Shown here in pieces: positions 10,646 to 24,156 of a DNA stretch of 64,000 nucleotides. Below the pieces are notes generated by a model. The model saw only the letters and a list, made by a program, of their open reading frames with translations, did not search any database and was not told the DNA's origin. Each line of letters begins with the position of its first letter. Position 1 is the first letter of the stretch. The DNA lies in the NCBI RefSeq assembly GCF_964355755.1, contig NC_092680.1:8099001-8163000 (forward strand). The letters run 5' to 3'. Both the position numbers and the translations under genes were made by a program. This DNA comes from Antedon mediterranea (taxonomy: Eukaryota > Echinodermata > Crinoidea > Comatulida > Antedonidae).

Positions 10646-13600
10646 ATGTTCCGTCTCTCATTGTTATTGGTGTCCGTTGAAATAATTGTTGGTGTGACTT
10701 CACAAGATACAGGTAAGATTAGATATAACTAGATTTTAATTCGTCACTTTGACGGATCGTAGGTGATAATAGCTGGTCTTGTGGTCCATATTCATTTCTT
10801 CTCAGTGTTTATAATTTATCCATTTTTACGTGCTTGAAATGGAATAAGATACATATTAATATCAATAGAGTTATTTTAAAATGTTTAAATAGATATATAT
10901 ATATAAACAAATCAGGCAAAGAACATTAATTCTAAACCGCCCGGTGATATACTGAAATTTAATTAATTAATTTGAAACGATAAAGGTGAGCAAATCTGTG
11001 ATATATATATATATATTATCACAAAACACCTATATCCGTTATGCCATGATACCCAATGATGAGGACTAGCAAGTGGTGCCTAACATACCACAACCAGTGT
11101 ATCATCATCAGTGCGTTGTGGTATCATTTTCCATTGAAATGTTTACAATAAGCATTATGCCTTTACACTTTTAACTATTAATTCACTCACACGTTTAAAT
11201 GGAACGAACTTTCCATCATTGGGCTCTGAGATTCATTTGTTGGCAGTATAAATGCCAATTTAGGCCTACACAGTAACGGTAATAACAATATATAATCAAT
11301 GTTATTCCTTATGATTATTTACATACAACTCGGTGATATACTGAAATTTAATTAAATAATTTGAAACTATAAGATGAGGAACACTTGTTTACTACACAGT
11401 ATTTAAACAAACGTTGTATTATAATATATAGTGATGAAGCGTGAATAGCAACATGTGGTATTTCAACATTCTGTGCCGGCCGTGCTCGCTTTTTATTTTG
11501 TGTCGACAGCAGCTGGACGGCTAGAAATGAGCTTCTATTGCAGGAAAGCAAAATAGTATTCATCCGTTTGGCATGCAAAAGAAGATAAAACTTAATACAG
11601 TAGTGGTGTAGAAATATGCGAAAACTAAATTTCATTTGAACATTGATTATTTAATTTAAACAATTGAATAACATGCAACAGTCACATCGAACCAATAGTT
11701 CATTTTCTCAACCATAGATTATGCCATGTCATATGCCTATAATATGCCTAATTTTCCTCTTTCAGGTCTTGGCTATAAACCGCTGCGCTTAGTTGGCGGA
11801 GAGAGTGATAGGGAAGGCCGGGTTGAAATTTACCATAACGGTAGTTGGGCGACAGTATGTGATGATAGGTAAAGTAGATAACTAACAATGTATCATTAAT
11901 AATATATGTTTTAATTATTTTAGATAAAAAAGCAAAGTATTAGGAATTGGTGATAAATTTAGATAAGAAAAACAACAATCCTCTCCCCTGTGAGACAGTA
12001 ATTTATACAAAATATTATTCAGCACATGTTTATATAATTTCATTCACCTTTCATTTATTGAGAATCATTCATTTTAATCCATTCTAAGCATGATGTATGT
12101 ATTCAATCAATAGATGGGATATTCGAGATGCATTTGTAGTGTGCCGTCAAATTGGATTTACCGATGCAGTAAACGCTACCATACGATCTTCCTTTGGACG
12201 TGGAGAAGGAGAGATCTTATATGAAAACTGTGAATGTCGTGGAGATGAGTCTTCCTTGAACGAATGTCTTCACTCGGCCTTTTACGACCATGACTGCAGC
12301 CACGGCGAAGACGCTGGCGTCATTTGTGGCGGTCATAATGTTGGTAAATAAAGGAAATTCACTATGTAAACATCTAATACTTATTACAATAACCATTCGG
12401 GGATTATTGGTTGCTGTCATGACAAAAAAAAACTGAAGCCTCCTTCATAAAATCAATACTTTTCTTAACGCCGTTTCGTTCATTATATTATTAAGTGATA
12501 ACGCCTGGTGAGACTATTTTAGAAAGACATACTTACTATATTTACTATCATAATGCTTTGTATTTAACAACGTTCTTGGTTAATGTATAGTAGCAACTAT
12601 TTATTTCTAAATATTTCTTACGTTTGTATAAGGTACTGGAGACAGTTCCATTGATGATAATTTATCAACTGCTGATTCCTCTTCAAATATCGAAGGAGAA
12701 ACATCAAATCAGCAATCGTCATCGTATTCATTTAATATCCAAGAAGCTTCCCAGGTTCACATAATGTATGACTTACAGAGCAGCAACTCTGAGTCTACCC
12801 CATCTGAAGAAATTAGCTCTAGCGTATCTAGCAATACAAACACTAGGCCTATGATGGATGAAAGTATACCAAGCAGTACAGCCGAAGACGATCCTTGTTC
12901 GGAAGACAAATGTGAAAATGGCGCCACTTGCGAACTTGAAGGAAGTAATCCCCTAGGATATATGTGTATGTGTGCCTCTGAGTGGACGGGAACCTATTGT
13001 GAACTTACAGGTTTGTATTTCCATTATTGTGAATATAAAAAACCTGGTGTCTGTTGGCATTTACTGTAGGAGTTGACCATGATCTAAGAATGTTTATGGT
13101 AAACTTCGTCATCGAACCACTTTGAACAAAGTTTATAACATAGGAGATCATAATGGACAGATTTGGATTATCAAAGCATGAGTTTAACTTTAGCGGGACC
13201 AGTAGAGCATATTCAGCCAAAACCCCTCTCTGTATCATTTTATTATTTTACTTTATTATTACACAATTATTACTACATTCATATTATTTTAATTAATTTA
13301 TAAATAATCTATCTGTTTCCAGTCTTAGATAATGATACGGAAGAAGAGGAGGAATTCGATAATGACACAGACTATTACCTTGAACCAACAGAGGAGTACA
13401 GCAGCATTGGATACGAATCTACAAGAATGATAGGCAGTTCAATTCCAGCATCAACTGTGGTGACGTCACCAACAACCACCATGGCCACAACATCACTGAC
13501 AGAAAAAAGTACACAACGGTTATCAACACAAATTAGAAATGTAAATAATTCAACGACTAAAAATAACATTTTAACAAATCAATATATTACCAAGACTCAA

Positions 13601-15129
13601 AATCTTACACAATATTCTACTCAAAGTGAATATTTGACATCTGAAACCCCTACAAACGATGTTACGACTATTTCCGAAGCAACGACAAACAATGGTCATG
13701 AAAATGTAACAAACGTAGAAAGCATTGCAACCTGGGACCATGCTTCAGCAACAGACGATTTGGAAAGGGTAACCGTTACAACACAGGCTGTTTTATCCAC
13801 TAAAGAACTGCAACAACGATTAACATTAATAACGTTAAATACCACCAAGGCTTATGACGGCTTTATAACAGATATTTTGAACGACATAGCAACCACAACT
13901 TCGGGAGAAAAATCGATGTCAACAAAAAATTACGACGGTAAAATAGAAACCTCCACAAGCAATTTGAATGACAAATCCATTGCCACCGAATCAACTCCAG
14001 TACTAATAAACGGATCTGCAAGTCCTTCACAATCAAATAGTTATTTTGGTATGTATGATGAATCTTATTTATACTTATAGTTCACATAATATAACCCAAG
14101 ATATGTTAAAATACAATAATATATTTGTTTCTTTTGCAACTTTGGTGTTTATTCCTTGATTTGGAACATTTTTGTGTGACGATAAAGAGGGCGCTCTTCA
14201 TTGTAAAAGTAACAAGGCATGCAGAATCGTATAGTTCTTGCAGACTTTTTTAAATTTTGCAATGATTACTTTTACAGAAGATAAATCAATCATGTCTATT
14301 ATTTTTAAATTACTTTTTTTAAATACTTATTTACTCTTCGTAAGAACACTGAGTAAGAAAACTCGATCATTTATTTTTTTTACAGATTTACAAACACTTG
14401 TACTTATTGGGCTTGGAATAATGATTATGATTTTGTTGATTTTAATTGCAATAACATTACTAAAGAAAAGACGGTAAGTACACATAATATGAAAGAGAAG
14501 AAACTATCACACCTATTTAATAGTTACGTCACAAAGAAACGTAAAAAACATAAAAGAAACGACATTGACGATATATTAAATAATGTGTTTGTGTATATAG
14601 ATTTATCTATTGTATTCAACTTGGTGTTTAAATATAATTCAATAAGTTATTTCTTTTCAGAACAAATGATAGTCCTAGCCCTAGCACAGTGGTTGAGACA
14701 GGAGACAAATCGGATAATGTAGACGTATTATCTAAATCTACTGAGTACACAAACATCGCATTCGATAATTGTGAAACGCAAACGCACAGCGAGTTGAACT
14801 ATTCACCTAAACAATATCTAGAATCAATATCATCTTCAATTGAAATCTCCCCATCAGATAACTTTGCGTCACAAACGCGTCAATCTAATTCAGATGATGT
14901 TCTTAACGCGTCAACAAGCCACTTTTCACCTCAGCAAAAGACAATAGTCGACGTTTCCCCCTCAACATCTCAGCGGCAATACTGTCAAACCAAACAAGAG
15001 AAACAGACGATGATAAATGTATGCCCTGAACTAACTCAAACAATAAAACGGCCAACATCACAAACGAAGCAGTCAAAATCACAAATGGTCGTCAAAGCGC
15101 AAATAGATGAGGGGATAGAAGTATTATAA
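10646..15129 (+). CDS. SRCR-EGF-mucin-stalk transmembrane receptor with long tyrosine-bearing tail
   Basis: Seven exons: 10646-10712, 11766-11868, 12114-12343, 12633-13010, 13323-14048, 14386-14473, 14661-15129. They total 2,061 nt (686 aa). Exon 1 is a signal peptide ([20 protein letters not shown]). Exons 2-3 give one scavenger-receptor cysteine-rich domain (residues ~28-131; [17 protein letters not shown], then [11 protein letters not shown], and [15 protein letters not shown]) with the group A cysteines plus one extra. An EGF-like module with six cysteines lies at ~221-258. Residues ~262-500 form a Ser/Thr-rich, N-glycosylation-rich stalk. One TM helix sits at ~505-525 before KKRR. The 156-residue tail contains TEYTNI (558-563), which fits the ITSM consensus. 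It is probably a cell-surface innate immune or adhesion receptor; the ligand is unknown. Confidence 0.85.
14740..14757 (+). other. ITSM-like motif TEYTNI in the cytoplasmic tail
   Basis: Residues 558-563 of the SRCR-EGF receptor fit T-x-Y-x-x-[V/I], the switch-type tyrosine motif that recruits SH2 proteins in vertebrate immune receptors. It lies about 30 residues inside the membrane. The match is to a short degenerate pattern, so function is inference. Confidence 0.45.
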
Positions 15130-15380
15130 ATGTTTTGGCAAACACGAAAAAAAGTGCAATTGATCTATCTATGTTTGGTTAATTAGTATAACTAAGAGTT
15201 AGATAGGCATACAGAGATTAAACTGACATGAAAAGACGTATACTTTAAAGTTTGTTTTAAATTCGTCAAACTCCAAGTTGAATTGATTAATGAAATTTCG
15301 GAATTACGACTGTATTTAAAATATTAACAAATACAGTACAACAAAGAGTACGACTAAATTATATAATTTAACTAAAAATC

Positions 15381-15525
15381 TGTCTACAGTATCAAACTAG
15401 TTTGCAAAAAAAAAGTGATGTACCTAAATATGGTAGTGATATGCTTAAATATGGTAGTGATATGATATCATCGTCCATATATGGGAAAATCACATTTTGT
15501 TGTCTCATAAAGTTTGATGGTGTAT
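15381..15525. mobile_element. TTAA-type MITE copy, degenerate
   Basis: It starts CTGTCTACAGTATCAAACTA, has the internal AAATATGGTAGTGATATG twice, and ends AAGTTTGATGGTGTA. The ends are inverted and match the better-preserved copies at 27,323 and 59,449. It sits in the region downstream of the first SRCR gene. Confidence 0.65.
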
Positions 15526-17325
15526 TAAGAAGCCTTGTTGTAGTTTATAATTAGGTATTTGTATAATTGTTGTCAGATCCTATGTTACAGCATTGTAAAA
15601 CGTAGATTGTTCAAGTGTACTAGTGCGTCATAACCTGTGTGAATATTATTGTATTATCTAATGTCGACGACGATGCATGATGAACGTACATTATGTATTT
15701 TATTATCGTTTAAAGTAACCTATTAGTAACTAGAACCAGGAAAGATTAATTTTACTCTTCCCTGCTAACACTAAATATTACAGTTTAGATATTGCTTTTA
15801 ATGTTAACCATGCATGTAGCCTACCCTACTTCATTCAATGCCAAACATCGAATAAATATACATTTCATAACAATTTTCAAAATATTATTGAAAATTAAAA
15901 TGGAATGTTTACAAATTCATCAAATTGTATTAATTGAAGGAAACGACCTTGAATACAGCATAAACTATTTCCAACCCTGGTGTATTTCGCAAGAATACAC
16001 TGTGTAGGCAGTACGGTAACATGCTACACCCATTTTCAAGCGCACTCAACAACCAAAGTAGTTCATTGTTTAGTCAGGGAGTTGTACAACTCCCTGGTTT
16101 AGTTTGTGAGAATTATGACTAATATCTAGTAATGGCTTTATCTTTGCTATGTAGGTTAAATGCTGTTGATTGATACTTTAGCTTGATTATAATTGTTGTT
16201 CCTTTCTTTATAATATAACCCTCGCATGTTTTTAACGAAAATAGTATGAAAAGCTAGCTGACTAGTTAAGACTTTACGTTGTATTTAATATATAAATGGA
16301 GGCACAAATTTACATAACAAAAAATCAATTTAAAAACCTCTTGATAATAACAATCGACTTTATGTAGTTTTATTTTACCGACGGTGCGCTTTTGTATTTT
16401 CTGTATCTGTCTTTTCATCCAGGGTCTTTTAAAATTCCGATTGGAAAAATAAAGTCGTCAAGGTAAAAATGTTTGTTCATAAAATACAATTCTTTCTTTA
16501 CTTTGTATTCGGATTGTTGAAGAACATGTCTATCAATTTTATGGTCAATTAAAAATAGCAAAAAGACAAATGTTGGATTTTTATCATTTCTTGCTCCAAT
16601 TAATTACATGTCCGAACAATGGAAGTGACCTGTCTGTAACGTTTTATTGGGGAAAATAATATACAGCCAGTCAATTCGTTTGTAATAAAACTATAAAATA
16701 AAAGTTTAGAACGCACTCGACAAAAACCCAAATTGTGTAGAAGATTTTCGGTAGTTGAATCTAAATTATTTCGCATTATCATAGACAGAATATGTTATAC
16801 AGTGTCACGTAGGCCTATCCATGTATCATAGGCCATAAACCTTACCTCAACTACATAACATGGGCCACTATTAATGAATTTGATTCTGGTACCAGACCGA
16901 CAATGTAATGTGCATAGAGATGCAAGCGTGGTGTTATTAATTCTTTAATCTATCATGCGAACGTGATTTTACTTTTTTAAACCATGAATCACCATAAGTT
17001 CTATGTGTTGTTTAATATTCCAAAGAATTCAAATTGTAATTCAGTAAGTAACATGCTATACTTCTTACCAGATGTTTTAACTTTAAATCTGTTTCGAAGA
17101 AGCCCTTCGTTTCAGTGACTCGTTCCACCTTAATTACTTCACTGTATCAAACACCGAATAATTTACCCATTGTCACAATAACCAATTGTAACACAAACCC
17201 TTTTTATCCATCAAAACGATGCATAAAAGAGACATGCGCTAGTATGCACACACATTTTGTGCTTATACTAAAAACGAAAACAACTGTACAAAATACTACT
17301 GTTGTATTGCATTAGTTTTACTAAC
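15526..17325. other. Intergenic region between the two SRCR genes
   Basis: No exon was found. A polyadenylation-type AATAAA at 15,851-15,856 could serve the upstream gene, but only with a long 3' UTR that would include the MITE. A short perfect palindrome lies at 16,075-16,096. Confidence 0.45.
16075..16096. repeat. Short perfect palindrome CAGGGAGTTGT / ACAACTCCCTG
   Basis: Two abutting 11-base arms that are exact reverse complements. The same arms recur at 49,614-49,640. Confidence 0.7.
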
Positions 17326-20300
17326 ATGGATGTTAATATTATTCAAACGTTTTTGATTTATTCCATTTTGGGGAGTTTGGTACTAGTTTCTTCAGCGAAC
17401 ATTTTAGGTAAGTTAATTTTACCATTTTTGTGAGTTTTAAATCATTCTGCTTATCCGGATCGTCGTTAAAATAACTCGTTCACTTTGACAAACTATAAAA
17501 TAAGTAACATCTCCGCATAAATACGAAAACTTGTTATGGGGTAGGGGAGAGAAGTCATCGGAAAGTAAATTAACACGTATACTCGGATAAAACCATTTTA
17601 ACTGTTGTCTTGATACACATAAGTAAGAACATTGTGATATTGGAACGGAATTCTCACCGATATCGGTACTATACAGAAAATAGTAAAATCAATGCTTTGT
17701 AACTGAGATTGGAAGATATTTAGTAGGAAGGAATAGAAAATAATTAAATAATAATAATCATAATAAGAATTAATAATAATTTCACAAAATAATGTTGGAA
17801 CGAGGTATACACTATTTGCGTACATGGAGTTTAAAGTGCATACAAAAATACGAACAAACATGGTTATAGAAACCAATTCCACACTGGTTATTAGGCTATT
17901 CGTAATTCTGAATAAGGCATTACCATAGCAGCTTACTTTCAGTGGGCATGTCGTCAACCCAAAACAAAATAGAAACCCATTCCTCCCTGATTATTAGGCT
18001 ATTAGTATTCTGAATAAGGCATTACCATAGCAGCTTACTTACAGTGGGTATGTCAACCCAAAACGAAATAGAAACCAATTCCACCCTGATTATTAGGCTA
18101 TTAGTATTCTGAATAAGGCATTACGATCAGCTTACTTTCAGTGGGCATGTCGTCAACCCAAAACAAATTAGAAACCCATTCCACTCTGATTATGAGGATA
18201 TTAGTATTCTGAATAAGGCATTACCATAGCAGCTTACTTACAGTGGGTATGTCAACCAAGAACAAAATAGGAACCCATTCCACCCTGATTATTAGGCTAT
18301 TCGTAATTCTGAGTAAGGCATTACCATAGCATCTTACTTAAAGTGGGTATGTCAACCCAGAACAAAATAGGTACAGTTAATAGGGCTTAGAAATAAAGCG
18401 GGAAATCCCGACATAATCCACATTAACAGGTTCACTTTTAATAACGCATCTCTGTTTATATCCCAGGTGTATTATCAACACGTTCATCTTTTGTAAAATA
18501 ATAGTCGCGTGCTATTCTCTCTACTAAGCCTGTATAAGCGGAACTAATAATGCTACCAAGCCTTTTATAATCGCGGTTCGTTCTGGCACCAGAAAGTTTA
18601 ATCACAAGGTCAACATTTTCGATTTTAAAATCTGTGATGTGCTTAGAAGCTATAGTTTCACACTGACATTACCAAATTTCATTAAATAATTATTTAGGAT
18701 ACTTACCGTAAGGGCTATACAGAGAACTTCTAAAATGAGGATAGAGGCTCCGCAACTCAACAGTATCAAAATCATATAAGGCCGTAGTGTTCGTAGTGAT
18801 ATAGTAATATCGCCTTACATTCACTGAAAAGTTTCCACTTAATAGGGGTGCTCCCAAAATAATGGTTCCCCCATCCCAAAGTAAGGGTTCATACTGTATC
18901 TCGATGACGATTAAAAATTAAATTCTGGAAAAAGGCTTACAATAAATCATATTCAATATAAGCCTAAATAAAATGGAACGATTGAAATTATTATTTTTTT
19001 GTAAACATTCTGTTTACTTCCACAAAATGCAATGCATAATATGGTTTGTAAATACGATATAAAAGACACATATTCTGTATGAATTGGTAATTGTTGTTGT
19101 TGGTATTAGTCTATGGATTTAAGACACCCCACGCAATTAAACAGAATTAAGTTCGACTTAAACAATACGAATGACAGGTTAATTTTGAAGAGGATATACT
19201 GTACAACATAATTGCCAAAAAAAGACTTAAAGAAACACACTACATTTCGTATACGTGTTCATACGGAAAAACGGGCACTTGTTCGTAAGTTCGTACACGT
19301 GTCCATAAATAGGTTAAATGGTATGGTACGTGTGCCAAAAACGACAGTGTAAGTTTCTTAATGTGTTCACATAATTAATGGTCATTTGGTGGCACGTAAA
19401 AAACAGAATCTCGTAACACTGAAGTTAGTAGATGCGTCCATACATATAACATACGTTAAATAGTATTATTAAGTGTGCCAAAAACGGATATTTGTAGCAC
19501 TTGCTTCAGTTGATGACATCAAAATGATATGGGACGCGTGCGCTAAATGGTCCTCACATGGCAACAACTCGTGCCTTTGTGTGAATCAAGTATTATTCAT
19601 AGACAGTAAACTTTAAAGTACTGTATAATGATAGAAGACGTAAATTGTTTGTCGGTTTGTTTTTTGCTTGTGCTAGTGTACCGCGGTACTGAAAATGTTA
19701 TGTGTAATATAAATGACTGCCTACTTGTCAATAAGTCAGTTTTTTGCACTTTCTCGTCACGTTTCAACAAATTAAATTATAATAACAGTATTTTAACAAT
19801 TGTCAATAATTTTAACTTAAAAGGAGGATAACATAGAGTCCGACGCCAGCATGACGCTATTAAAAGTATTCTACTTTTTACAACTATTAATAAATAATAA
19901 CTGTGGTAATACATCCATTATGTGTTGGGTAATATTGCGTGTTAGCAATTCAAAAAGTCGTCTGCATTTGAGCGTCACCAGCGTGCGCCACTGATTCTGG
20001 ATACGCAGACTAGTGAATAGGGAAACACACAGGACCGTTTGACCTAACTTGTACTTTGTGATTTTGATCTCATCGTATTATTTATCATTTACAAATATTC
20101 ATTCTTTTGTAGTTTTTGAATGAAATTTAAGAATCTGTGAATAGCCTTGATCTTGATGAGTGCGTCAATATAACAGAAAGCACAACTTTGATATAATCTG
20201 CAGCCTAAATAGGATCGATTAGATCTATACTTTTGATCGTGTTCACTAAATTAGATAGTAGGCCTAGATATATACAGATGTAGGTTATAATGTTATCCGG

Positions 20301-23300
20301 CGGCTCGGTAAATAAGAGACAATGGATCGAAGTAATAATTGAAAATAGTTTTCAAGCAACCGATGGTTTTCTGACCCAGTTCTCTGGAGCCAAACAAATT
20401 GTTCCCTTTAATAAGGGTGTTCTCAGACTATAAGATGGCCGTAGTGTAAAAACATAACGTATATTGGGTGTTTTGCAAGGTGGAGTTATAGGGAATTCCT
20501 TAACATTCTTGCTATTCGTCCTATATAATATGTTTTTGTAAATGGTAATGGTGATTTAATTGAAAATACATAACTTTAATAAGCTTACACTTATTACATT
20601 TTTATATATTTCATGTTAAAATGGAATCATATCAGTGGGTTTTAGTTTTACATATGGGAATATGTTTTGATAAATTGTTTATGTATGTATATATTATGTA
20701 TGTATATATTATGTATGTATATATTATGTATGTAACATTTGGCAAACTACGTCATAGTTTTAGTTCATTTTCAAGAAAAAGACCCCTCGCCATTTGCAAT
20801 CCAACATATGGCCGGGCTTGTACAATACACTTTCTACAAATACCATTATGTTTACACATCCAGGATCAACGGTGCGTTTGAGGGGAGGTTCTACGAGAGC
20901 AGAGGGACGTGTTGAAGTATACCATAATGGTGCATGGGGTACAGTATGCAACGATAACTTCAATCTCAACGAAGCGTATGTTGTGTGTCGACAACTGGGC
21001 TTCTTTAGCATCAAGAAAATTGTGAATAGAAAATGGTTCGGTGTGGGCAGTGGTGCTATCCACCTCAACCATTTAAAATGCACGGGAGTAGAATATGGTT
21101 TGTTGAATTGTGAGTACACAGACTTTCCGAGTGAGTGTACGCATAAACAAGATGCCGGGGTACTATGTCTTTCAAAAGAAAGTACAGGTAAGAGACGGTT
21201 CTAAATTTAAACAATAAACGAAAGATTTTTTTACAGATCTTCGGGCTACTTTATACAACTTTTATAGAGCATATAACATAACCCACGAAATTAGCCTGTG
21301 ATGGATAATCAAATACATGAAGCGCTCTTTAGTACATGCGTACACATTTTTAAACTAACTTTTGTGACATCATCACATCATTATATCGATTTTCATGTCA
21401 ATAGGCATGGTCTTTTGGTTGTTAAAAAAACGATAACTCGTGGAAGTCGTCGTGGAAACAAACATGCATCCAAACAACTTGTTGCATATGACATTGAAAG
21501 AAACTTTTATTTTTTAATAACTATAAAGAGGTAACGGATTCGCGCTATAAACCAGTCCGACTTGTTGATGGGGAAACGGATTATGAAGGCCGAGTTGAGA
21601 TTCTACACAAGGGGAAATGGAGCAGTATTTGCGATGATAAGTAAGTACAGGTGTATCATCATATCATCATTATAATTAAGGAGCTTTCGACAGCCTATGA
21701 CGTCATATTAATTCCATGTACTTGAATTTGAATTGGGTTGTCAATTTTTGTGTCAGTCGACGGATAAATTTAGCCGATTCTAGGTCCATGTCACAACCCT
21801 GTATTCTCTTATTACAAACATCCACATTTCACATTTCACATTTTGACACATGTGAGCCCGATAAACAAATACAACTATGTACTACTAACACAAAGGATCA
21901 TAGTACAGTACCGTCTGATGAGGTTAATTTATCTTTTTAGTTGGGATATCAAAGATGCTCGAGTGGTTTGTCGTCAACTTGGATACGCTACTGCCCGTGC
22001 AATAGCACCACGCGCAAAATTTGGTCAAGGAAAAGGCACTATTCTATTTGATGACACATTTTGCAAAGGCTATGAGAAGTATCTTAACGAATGTCCACAT
22101 TCACGGTACGATTTTCACGATTGTAGCCACGGAGAAGACGCGGGTGTCGTCTGCGAGAATTTACCAAAGGGTAAGCGTAAAGTTAGATATTGTTGATAAT
22201 CGGTGGTCAAATGCGTTTGGTTTTGAGTACAAGTAGTAGCTTCTTCATCTTGATTCCTACTTGGACGCAGCGGTAAAGACGTAAGCGCACCGTAAGAAAT
22301 TTGACCAATCATGACACGTTGAATCCCCGAAATGTCGCTTGTGATTGGTCGACCTACCTTGCGCCTACACGTCTCGTTGCGTCGCGTCCAAGTAGGATTG
22401 TTGGTGTGATATGTATGGGTAATAAATGACAAAAATGACTGAAACGTAACACTGTGTATTTACCTTGGATTTTCTTTTGGATAAATTTTAAACTAGTCTA
22501 TTTCAATATTTATAACTTACAATATCATGTCTTTTTTATAGTACCAGAATCAAACCCGATTGATTATGATATGGGTTTAATGGACTATCCGCAAATATCC
22601 AGTTTTTCTGACATATATATATATTCGTATGATTTCAAAAGTGATCTCAAATTTGAATCGAAACATTGCATGGAAGATAAATGTCAAAATGATGCTACTT
22701 GTTTAGAGCTCAATTCTACAAACGTGTGTGTTTGTAAATATCCTTGGTCTGGTCATAACTGTGAAATTTCAGGTAAGATAAAAAATACGTTATCAGCTAT
22801 ATTGTAAACTCAAGCAAAATCCCACTGGCTGGCAGCTAATTTAACTTGGCCTATTTTTTGCTTTAATATACAGTTTCTTCAGGTAAATACTTTTGGTCAA
22901 AATGGATAAACCTGATATTATATGACATTAAAATGGAATATTCAATATTTTTTTCAGCGAGACAATAGGTCTACATCGTTAACCGTTCAAAATTAATCTA
23001 ATTCATTTCTGGGCCAATTTTAATTTTTATTATTCAGAGTTTTCATTAATAGTTTTTTGTTGATTGCACAATTACAGGTCTTACTTTGCTGAATCCACCT
23101 TATACAGTTAGACATGATGGAGACGACGGGCACTGGGCTGACATATTTAAAGGTAACCATCTTCTATATTTACATTTTCTGTTTATAATATTTATTTCTT
23201 CTTTTCGAGTTTTTAAAGTGAGTCATAAACTAAGACGATCACCACATGGTCCAAGTCGGTCAGTCGACCCCTCATTTTGTACTTTATAATCGTTCACTTT

Positions 23301-24083
23301 CCTGCTACACATTCCCAGTCTTCCTATAAGTCTATGGCAAGATTTCGTACTACGCCAGACCACCTTTAATAATGTTATGGAATAGCAATGTTTAATATAG
23401 AGACATTTTGTGTAACTTGCATTGTCAGATATCAATACGTACATCGTATTTGGCGGATTCTCATTTCTTGTGATACTCAGTGTTTTTATCGTATACGCCA
23501 TCGGAGATATCAGGTAGGTCTAAATACGATTAATTAATTCATTCATTAGCAATACAACACACAAGAAAATGATGTATAAGGGAACAAGATTACAAACAAT
23601 GGGCCTCACTATACTTGTAAGGGGAGGGGCACCTTCCATCAAAAGCAAAAAAAAACATCGTCAAAGATTAATAATAATAATATTCAAATACAAATTTTGC
23701 AAATGAGCACCGATGGTAGAATGATGACAATGGTGATGATAACGGTGGATAAAATAACTGAGAAAATAGGCAACGTTCGACAACCTGTGGCCGTATTCAC
23801 CATTCACACTATAGGGAAACAACATAAACATTTATATCTCTTATTTAAATGAATAGGGCCTACAATTTAAAGGAAATACTTAAATAAGGGAAATAAAGTG
23901 TGATTGGTGAATATGGCACCTGGCTAAATCATGGCATGCATAACAATAACAAAATATTGCGGCCAAAACAATTGTGCTTCTAATTTATCTTTTTTTTAAA
24001 TTTGCATTCTTTTATTCAGACATAGGCGACGTGAATTAAAAGAAAACAAGAAAAAACAACAAATTATGCCAACGCATGTTTAG
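17326..24083 (+). CDS. SRCR-SRCR-EGF transmembrane receptor with short basic tail
   Basis: Eight exons: 17326-17407, 20864-21187, 21529-21640, 21941-22170, 22542-22772, 23078-23152, 23429-23513, 24020-24083. They total 1,203 nt (400 aa). The signal-peptide exon (MDVNIIQTFLIYSILGSLVL) is joined on matching phase 1 across a 3.4 kb intron, so that link is less certain than the rest. SRCR-A (~30-131) lies in one exon. SRCR-B (~144-246) is split over two exons, the second 230 nt long like its counterpart in the neighbouring gene, and shares [13 protein letters not shown] with it. An EGF-like module (~288-325) and a short linker precede the TM (~354-374). The tail is about 20 residues, rich in Arg/Lys, with no tyrosine. 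It is a paralogue of the upstream gene, possibly a non-signalling or partner-dependent form. Confidence 0.8.
17868..18372. repeat. About five tandem ~100-bp repeats in intron 1
   Basis: Each unit runs GAAACCAATTCCACCCTGAT, then TTATTAGGCTATT, CTGAATAAGGCATTACCA and CAGTGGGTATGTCAACCCA. Copies alternate between GGGTATGTCAACC and GGGCATGTCGTCAACC forms. There is no ORF. Confidence 0.75.
18373..20863. other. Long intron of the second SRCR gene, remaining part
   Basis: AT-rich sequence with a short ATGTATGTATATATT microsatellite at about 20,682-20,733. No additional SRCR or EGF exon was found on either strand. Confidence 0.45.
22253..22400. mobile_element. Palindromic MITE of the TTGACCAAT family in intron 5 of the SRCR-SRCR gene
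   Basis: The left end ATTCCTACTTGGACGC and right end GCGTCCAAGTAGGAT are inverted. Just inside lie TTTGACCAATCA and its inverse TGATTGGTCGACC. No coding sequence is present. Confidence 0.65.
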
Positions 24084-24150
24084 GAGGAGGATGTTTTGGT
24101 CTCAGAAATATATTACGTCACGACTTCTATAACATCTAAGTTGGTGATTG

Positions 24151-24156
24151 AATAAA
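24151..24156 (+). terminator. Candidate polyadenylation signal of the SRCR-SRCR gene
   Basis: AATAAA 68 bp after the stop codon, in AT-rich context. Confidence 0.6.
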
